A DNA stretch of 64,000 bases, from assembly GCA_004794785.1 (NCBI GenBank), contig SJOL01009480.1:280238-344237 (forward strand). Direction: 5' to 3'. Shown here one piece after another: positions 56,108 to 64,000 of this stretch. Every line of letters begins with the position of its first letter. The first letter of the stretch is position 1. A program made the position numbers and the translations under genes. This DNA comes from Opisthorchis felineus. Its lineage: Eukaryota > Platyhelminthes > Trematoda > Opisthorchiida > Opisthorchiidae. The notes beneath the pieces were generated by a model. That model made no database searches and was not told the DNA's origin. It saw only the letters and a program-made list of their open reading frames with translations.

Positions 56108-56205
56108 GGAGTGCCGGTTAGTCCCCACTCTTTGGTGTGTACTCACCAGAATAATCGTGCAAGGATCGGAGGACGGCTGTTCAAACCAGAGTGGTGTCAA
56201 CATGA
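56108..56205 (+). repeat. tRNA-Ala-like SINE body, copy 2
   Basis: The plus strand reads ctctttggtgtgtactcacc, agaataatcgtgcaaggat, cggaggacggctgttcaaac and agagtggtg. This aligns with the body of the SINE at 46085-46295 with about 80% identity by eye. The tRNA-like head is missing, as expected for a 5'-truncated copy. Confidence 0.6.
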
Positions 56206-59200
56206 GTGCCAGATGACTTGAGGGGACCGGACGACCAATCTCTACCAGTTCTTCAGCAGAGATAACTTGATCTTGATTCTTCTGTGTACATAACCCTTGT
56301 ATAGCTGTCGCGTAAACAGAAATGTCTGTTTTTGCTATGTGTACATCGTTTCGTTCTCTGGCTGGTAGTCGGTTATTTGGATGAAGCTTGTACTGTCACC
56401 ATTCTTAATTTATCTGCGGACGCACAGATTGCGCGCGTGCTAGACCGAGCGATACATAACACCCGACTGCGGGTTTCTTGAGAACTACGCGCTAAATCCC
56501 CTAAACGATGTGAGTTTTTTATTGACGTGGTTAAGATTGGGAAGCATTTGGAGGTTATTGGGGCGGAATGAACAAATAATTAATTTAATCAGGGGAAATG
56601 CACTTGTTGCCCGTGGGAAAATCGTCGTTTTTCTTAACGTCCTGGGTTTAAATTGCCCCCTGTAGGTTTAATAGAACTGAAGCCTACAGAAGGTTGAATA
56701 CTTCTGCAAATTATCCTAAAGAAGTTTACTTCCTACAGATTATCCTGGAGTTTTAGGGCAGAGTACTTTCAAAAATTTAGAGAATCTCTTTCTTGTGCCA
56801 CTAACTTTGAGAATCCCAGGCTCTACTCGTTGAAGGCAATGGACTAGACAGGTCATATAAACTGGAATAATCCCCTCACGTTTACTACGCTTCCACCGAC
56901 GTTGCTCTTGTCCTTTTTATGCTTTTGGAGTCTGAGTGTCAGATTCACGATCAACTTGAGGTTTGTTAGTTGGTCAGCCTTCGCAAGGAGATGTGCTGTT
57001 TCAGCTGTCTCAGATCTAGTACCCAGTTTGGCAGCTTTTCACAGGGAAAGTAGTCGAAAATGGACACAGTAGCTACGGACGGGCAGCCAGAATATCTGTG
57101 CCACCTGCTCTATTAGAGGGAATGCCAAGTGGAGGCGAAGAATTAGGCTCAGCAGCCAGCAAAAAAAGTTATGATAAACAGGTATGAACCATGCTACTCG
57201 TTAATAGCCAAGATAGGTAAGGAAAGTAACTTTGTGAGTAGTTTTCTTTATGAAAAAGTAACCACTAGTTTTCACTGCTTGATACTAAAGAACCAGCCAC
57301 CGTACCCTTCAAATTGAGGTTGTTTCCGTTGCCCGGTTAGTGCTTATTTCGGCGGACCTGAGCGTAGCTTGTATAGGTATTTTCCAATAAAACTGCGAAG
57401 TAGTGTAAAGGTTTGCTTATTCTTCACCTGCTCTAATGGACCATCGCATTTCAAGTCGTCCTACACATTTCTGGCCGAAGACGCCATTCGTTTTTTCCAA
57501 GCCAAAGAATCATATCCAACTAGAGAAACGGGACACCAAAATAGTAGGACAGAAGTTGATGTAAATTTAAGCGAAATAGGACCCCAACGAAATCAGTTTT
57601 TTGAACTCGGATTACATAAACAGATATTCCGACTGGGATGGCATGGTTTATTATCAGAAAACAACAGTGCACAAAATAAATGGCCCGAAGTGGAATTGGC
57701 GATTCAGCCTCTGGTCGGTCCGTTGACTTACGCGCGGTGAACAAAAACATCAGCAAATTTATAACGTCCCGAGCACCTTCTTGGGCACGTGGATGAACGA
57801 GGTAGTCAGTGACGAGGTTTTGCTATACTGAGCAAGAATCGGTTACATTACCAATTTGTTCTCCTCTCATGTGGTCCGGTCCAGATGTTAGCAGGTCTGA
57901 TAATCATGATATGAGGGTGACCAAGAAATTAATAAGGATTATAATGGAAAAGAGGCGAAACTTGGAGTACACTCGCTAGAAAAGTCCAAACAATACAATC
58001 TGGCAGTGAGACCAGAATGGTTACCACCAGCACACCGGTATCGTAAAAGTGTGGAACTTCTGTTCGGGAAAACCAAAGATCTTTTCGACAGTGTCGGTCC
58101 AGATTGCAAGTAGTGGCGTCGCACAATTAAACCAGCCATTAGCGCCGAAGGAGGCTAATAGAACTAAGTAGGTAGCAGTGAACCCAGAAAACAGCTATAA
58201 ACCACCGAAGTGGACTTATACATAGCACTTTCTCCGCGACCACTTCAACTAGATATGCTCACAATTATGGCGAAATTATTGAGTGTCCTGATGAAAAGAC
58301 TATTTTTATTTCGACGAGAAGAAAAATTTTAGTCCTTGGTTTCGATGTTGATCTTGTCCACCATCTCTCGTTATTTTAAATTAATTCTTTTCCAAATATT
58401 TATGTTGCACACAAATGTGTGGCGATCCCTTTCAGCGATACCACTCAAACAGAATGAACAAATCCGGTCCTTCTAGATTGGTGAGCACTTCTGAGCGTTG
58501 GCCAGCAGAAGCCAGTGATTTTAAAAAATATGACGCTGTTTTGTCTCGTACTAGTAGTTTTATCATTCACCATCTAAAATGTCACCAATTGACTACTTGG
58601 TATGCTAACTCAAGCAGGAGTGGTTTTTCTTGATACACTTTGGCCTCATAGGCCCTGGCTCGTCAGCTGTCCTGTGGGCGCCTTAGACTACTTGCCTTGC
58701 CTGCCATTAAATCCTAAGGATGAGTCTTCGATGCACTAGGGAGTAGCTACTGGTACAGTAGAGATCAATCCTGTGGAGCGTCTACCAGATGTTGCAAAGT
58801 TGTAACGCAACTTGTCTTTATGTTGCTGGGTCGGACCCCTTAATTCCTGACTAGGTGGTACCGTCCTTCCTCACTGGAACCCACCCAACCGGCTCTTTCA
58901 AACATCGCAACGCGAAGCCTTTACTGATCCGAGCACCTCTCAGCTACGAGCACTCGGTCAAGTATAGCAATCGAGTGGCCAAATAGATGAAGATTCTGGC
59001 CACCTAGCTCCAACCAGATTTTCCTGACATGCAGCAGCTCATTAGAAGGAAGACAGTCTTCTGTGCTGTGTCATCTCTTAAACCATCAGACTTTCGAAAC
59101 GGCTATCACAAGGATTTTTCAAGATATGGTTTCTTATTTAGCTGGAACTGCACACATGAGAATACGGCTAGACACTCAAAGTCATAGGAAACTGAGAACA

Positions 59201-62200
59201 ATGTAAATATTTCAGCAGATTAAATACAGTGCGTACATATATGTACTTACTTACTTACTTACTTATCTTCTGACAATAAAAATTACACATGTTTACCAGC
59301 GACTGCCGAGACTGATGAAAGAATAACTAGTCTGCTAGGGCTCTACAGCTCTTCAGTCAAGTGGTTATTGGTTTCAAATGACCTTCCATGGTTGCGACCC
59401 TGCTGTCCCCCCCACACAGAGCCTTTGGTGCGCACATCCGTTTTAGCCTTTTTAGCCAATCTTCGGGTGGTATTGATAAGTAGTTAGGAAATGTTCAAAA
59501 GCTGTAACCTAACTTGGCTTCTGGAGTCAGCCTATCGTCTTCACTCTCCCTTTAACACACGCATACACACGTGGCCATCTATTGAATCCGCTTTTTGAAC
59601 CAAGGGTTTTCGACCTCCTTCCTGTCCGAACGGCTCATCTATTCCATCAGAATGTCTAATCAGTTCATCCTAAAGAATGATGGTTGGTAAGTTATTACCC
59701 CTGAATTTACGAAGCGTAAGTTCACCTCAGGGGGGGGGTACACGTGGCTTCATGCTCTTTGTTCGCACTGTCTAACTGACTCTGCCATTTACTCTTTTGA
59801 TTCGCATGTGAGTCAGTGTCACTGGTTACACCATCAGCGTCTACATGTCAATTGAATTGTGCAAGCATACCGATGCTTTTTTAATGCTCAATGAGACTAA
59901 ATTCCAGACGACCGTCGCCTTCGGTTGAGCTGGTTAACTATCGATGTACTATCAGACGATGCAGATATGCTTAAGTATGAGACTGCTGCATTGGCACACT
60001 AAGCGGAACTGTCTGCATTGATTGAATTTACGGTCGTCCGTACGGTGTCGGCTTTCCACACCGAACCCACGTGCAAGTTATTATTTCTGAGACGAGTCTT
60101 CAAATTATGTGGGCTGTACTTTATAAGTTCCAGATGGCGTGGGAATTCCCACACCGTCGATGTGCTTGCACTGTGGCGTAGTTTTGTGGCTGTAACTTGC
60201 TTTGGAATTTTTTTTTCGGATGTTGGAACTACTACGATGAACATTTTTTTTAATTCAGCCATTGGATATATTTCACCATCCCTCGTAGTCCATGTGTCCA
60301 ATAGAAACAGGCAGAAAAATTTGGGTGGTGATTTTCAATTTACTTCCCCATCGCTCAACAAGTTCTTTTGGATTCTTAAAATTACATTCAGGCTGTAATT
60401 TTTGGTGACAGCTAAAGTCACTTCCAATATATGTTGCTTTATGCTTGTTTCTGGGGGGACGGAATGGAGTTTTCGGACCAAGTTATACTCCCTCATGGAG
60501 ATCAGAGAAATAATCAAAAACTGTGCTACATAGAGGGCAGACTTACTTAAGCAGAAAGGGGAAACTGAGTTGAGAACACTATTTTTTGTCTTGGGTCAAC
60601 TTGACATGAAACACGAAAGGTACTGTCACAGAACCAGCTTAAAATAATGCCCAATATTTGTCTCAAATACTCTTTCACCAGCTGTTGTGGATCCGGTGGA
60701 TTTTCATGCAAACCGATGTATATACGGTTGGTACCTTACATAAATTCACGTCCGGATTTAACAGCAGTGGTAGCTCTCGAACTTTCAAAAACGATTCAGC
60801 ATAATTTCCAGCTTAGACAAATCCATGCAAATACTGAGTAGGAATTGTGACAACTGACTGAATACCAGAAGCAACTTTGGCCTGGTGGCTTACAAACACA
60901 TGTTTCGAGCATCTTAGTCACACTATTCTATAGTTTATTCCCTAGACCGCAGGCGGTGACTAGTCGAAAATTCTAATCTATGTGGGTGGATTGTTACTCA
61001 TATTTCAAGTTTCCCGTGTTCGTCATCAAACCATCAACATGTGTTTGTCACAGGGTTTCATGTCCCCGTGAAGTTCATCATAAAAATTTTGCTCCGTTGG
61101 AAGTTCACGACATCATTTATTCTAAATTCGTTTGAAGTACACCAGTCACACAGGAAGTAATTGTACAAAATTTGTTCATTTCACTATGTTGCTGCAGCCA
61201 GGAAACGAACATAGCTTCAGCCCCGTAAGTATTTTCCCATCGAATCAGGGCGCCGATTGATCCTATAGTGGTGTGACATCTTTTCCAGCTAGATTTCGTT
61301 GGTATCGGTCAGCTTCTTTCACACACCACTGCTTGCAACATTTTACGGCCTTTAAGATTGTCCTTTCAGAAACTTCTAGCCGTTCGACCCTTGTTCAGTC
61401 GCATTTGCTGCATGTTGCCTTCATGCCAACCGTCGTAAACCCACTAGTTGTCAGCATTATGACGTGCCCCCTTGCACGTCATTTTGAACGAACAGTAAAG
61501 TAGGGGTCGAAATGCGTGCGACGATTATCTGATTCGGGTTACTCATATCCTCCTCGAAGTCCACATACAAGCACTAGGTGAACAGTCTGATGCCAACATT
61601 TCATGACACATAACTAAAGAAGGTGTATCTCAGAGGGTTTGGTACCCAGTTAGTGGCACAACCATACTAAAATTACTGTTGACTCAACTATAAAACTAAG
61701 GAAGGATGATTTCCAAATCCTCTCATTTGCATGCGAATTTGGGTTTTGATGGGAGACTCAGTTGAATCCGGCCGAATCTCTAATTCACAATGGGAGGGTG
61801 GGTTGAAGTCCCTAAGAAATCTTATTATTTGGGGAACACAAATAGAGGTTAGGTGTGCTCCTGTGCCGATTAGGTGAGAGGACGCGAGAGGACGGTGCGG
61901 ATATCTGGCAGTAAGGATAATACTTAAAATTCCGTAATTTCCTTCTGGACTGCAAACATTTGAACAAAACACCATCCCACTTACCTATCGTATACAGATC
62001 CAACAATCCGAGGAAACCACCTCTTACTGGAGAATCGATCACCTTTCAATCAAAGCTCCCCAAAACAGTAAGCAAACTTGGGTCAAGCTGATGAATCTTA
62101 GAAGAAAATATTGGAAAAATCAAAAGTGAGAGCTGTTGCACAGCAACAAAAGTCCTTCTGCAGATTGCTGACAACGATTCATTATTGTTGGCCTACAAAA

Positions 62201-64000
62201 TTAAGCAAAGCAGCAGTTAGCCTGTGTAAAAATTTGGTAAATATAGCAAGCGGAACACCTCAGAAAAAGCGAAACAAACAACTGCATGGCCAGAAGACAA
62301 GCAGGCGGATTTCAATCCAACCCTAGGAAATTTTACCTACCGAGCAGACGGATGATCTCAGCACGACCTTAGGATTCATGTGTTGCTTGAAAGGATCACC
62401 AAAACCTGTCTTCTATGAGGGTTTGATGTCTACTGGGAGTGCTCTCTTCAAGAAGGAGACAAAGCTATATTGAATGCCTTCACAATTGAAGATCAGGATG
62501 GCCTGTATGGAGCGCATTATGCAGAAGGATATAGAGGGCCCCAACGAGACCGTAATTCAAACAGTTTTACCATGCACACAAGCATAAAAATCAAATAACT
62601 ACAGAATTTCTCCTCAACTTTTGAACTTGTCACATCTGGACTCAAAGAACACGCAGGACAGATTGGACCCGGTAGCGCGTCGTCTACGGTTTTTCAGCAG
62701 CGGCTTCATACTACTTGTCTTGCTCTCAGGCATAGTATGCGCGATGAATATGTCTTGGTTTAACTCTTCCCCATTTCCACTAGTCCGGTTTTGAACACCT
62801 ATTGAGGTTACAGCCTACGAGATCAATAATAGTAATTCTAGACCACTTTGTTGATTACCTGAACCCAGTGGGCAAACAATCGTTTGTCGTGTTAGAGAAA
62901 CTGACACTGAGGCGACGGTCGCTAAACAAGCTAAGGACTGTATTTAGAGAGATTTCAGGTTTTCATCTGCACAGTGAAAAATGACCCACGAAAATCTGTG
63001 AGTGAGTCTCTACTGGAACCAGCAACAGTGGGACCGAATATAATCACGTTTCCTATTCGCTATGCACACACACGCGATGTTGTTGATGTTGATCAATAAC
63101 TGTCTCTCAATTGTTATTTCCATGTTTGGAATTTATTCAACGTCATTTGGTTCTCCTACTATCATTACTCGACCTACTGTCTTCTATTGGGCATTGTAAT
63201 GCTTTAGCGCGGTTTATCGAGCACAGCAGAGCAGGAACATGCAATTCTGATGGGCACTGTGATTCGTTTACATAGTAACCTTTGACGGATCTTTTCCAGA
63301 TAAGCCCCGCCACTAATGCAAAAAGTGCATGCGCGAACAGCTAAGCCTCGCCACTTTTTGCCAGCTCCAATTTAATGTACGCACACAACTTTGACCTATT
63401 TTTGATGAAAACAATTCCTTATCCGCATCTAGGCTCATTTTGTGCGAAAATTTTCTCCGTTCGGACGTAAAACCTCAAATGAACTTTCTGACGCTTTCAA
63501 CTCTCGTTCATGACAAGGAGACGGCAATACGTTTCTGCAAAGCCACGGAGTGATCCATCAGCAACGTTTATGCAACAATGACCACAAAATGACACTTTCA
63601 ACAGTTTCTAACAGGTGGAGGTCTAATGCCCGACAGTGTCGGCAAGGAATCGGTCTTCGAAAGGGAACTTGGCTGGAGCGGTCTAGGATGGACAGTAATT
63701 CATGGGTCACACTAATTCGACTGAATTGCTCTTGGTGCACCCCTTTAAAAGCCTATCAACTATTGAGGTTCACTCAGTGATGGTTGTTGTTTGAAAACTG
63801 TTGGTTTTTGTCATTTCACTTTGTGGAGGTAAGTAATTTGGCTGCTTTGATCTCTATAAACCAACTGTGTAGAAGATGCCAACGAAAACAAACCTTACTG
63901 TAAACCACTAACACAAATGGTGTTCCATTTTCCCCTTATATAAGGGCATGTTCAGAAATCTTCATAACTAATAACTGTTGCATTCAAAATCCCGTGCAAA
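56206..64000. other. 7.8 kb without recognisable genes
   Basis: Mostly AT-rich sequence with short ORFs. The longest are 57369-57740 (123 codons), 60018-60398 (126 codons) and the antisense 59999-60301. None has a domain I recognise or convincing splice context. One microsatellite lies at 59244-59264. Confidence 0.4.
59244..59264. repeat. (TTAC)n microsatellite
   Basis: About five tandem copies of ttac, directly after atatatg. Confidence 0.9.

Noticed and set aside
57723..57752. RT-like motif VDLRAVNKNI on the plus strand
   Set aside because: It resembles the start of gypsy RT motif 1, but it is only ten residues with no further RT motifs before or after.
59999..60398. Overlapping ORFs of 100 and 126 codons on opposite strands
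   Set aside because: Neither has a recognisable domain, initiation context or splice structure; mutual antisense openness is expected for one of them at least.
1..64000. CRISPR arrays, bacterial operons, rRNA genes
   Set aside because: No regularly spaced direct repeats, no polycistronic gene order and no rRNA-like stretches; introns and SINEs show the DNA is eukaryotic.

Overview
The window is eukaryotic. It has one clearly spliced animal gene, canonical GT/AG introns and a heavy load of decayed retroelements. The repeats point to a digenean flatworm: RTE- and CR1-type LINEs, Ty3/gypsy pol remnants, and tRNA-derived SINEs. Some translate to peptides ([28 protein letters not shown]) that I associate, from memory only, with opisthorchiid liver-fluke genomes such as Clonorchis and Opisthorchis. 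The species cannot be fixed from the sequence alone.

Layout. At 0.6-7.9 kb, minus strand, are three exons of an ACAP-type ArfGAP (BAR-PH-ArfGAP). The gene runs off the left edge, where ankyrin repeats would be expected, and its introns carry SINE copies. At 9.4-20 kb is a nested repeat island: two RTE LINEs on the minus strand plus a plus-strand RTE scrap, short composite repeats, a plus-strand Ty3/gypsy pol remnant, a LINE tail, a 9-bp minisatellite and a 166-bp fold-back. At 20-27.8 kb I see no recognisable gene. At 27.8-36.5 kb is a strand-asymmetric block (the plus strand is C-poor and rich in G and A) made of two minus-strand CR1-like LINE copies, more LINE debris, and a 68-bp-arm palindrome ending at a 651-base assembly gap. 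At 36.5-46 kb are a coding-like stretch of unknown identity, a diverged tandem duplication (38.7-39.7 kb) and one candidate host exon (39.9-40.3 kb). At 46-50.3 kb are a tRNA-Ala-derived SINE, a plus-strand RTE fragment and a minus-strand Ty3/gypsy pol remnant. From 50.3 kb to the end the sequence is mostly featureless, with a LINE 3' end, a second Ala-SINE copy and simple repeats.

The most interesting signal is a 55-57 bp insertion unit. It is a long imperfect hairpin followed by a (GAT)n tail, seen alone twice (4439-4495 and 15126-15180). Each solo copy is flanked by a perfect 11- or 12-bp target-site duplication and starts at the same base. The same unit forms the 3' terminus of the RTE LINE at 12.44-14.07 kb. 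These therefore look like solo LINE 3'-end retroposons or extremely small SINEs. All LINE and LTR copies are broken, and only the ACAP-like gene looks functional.
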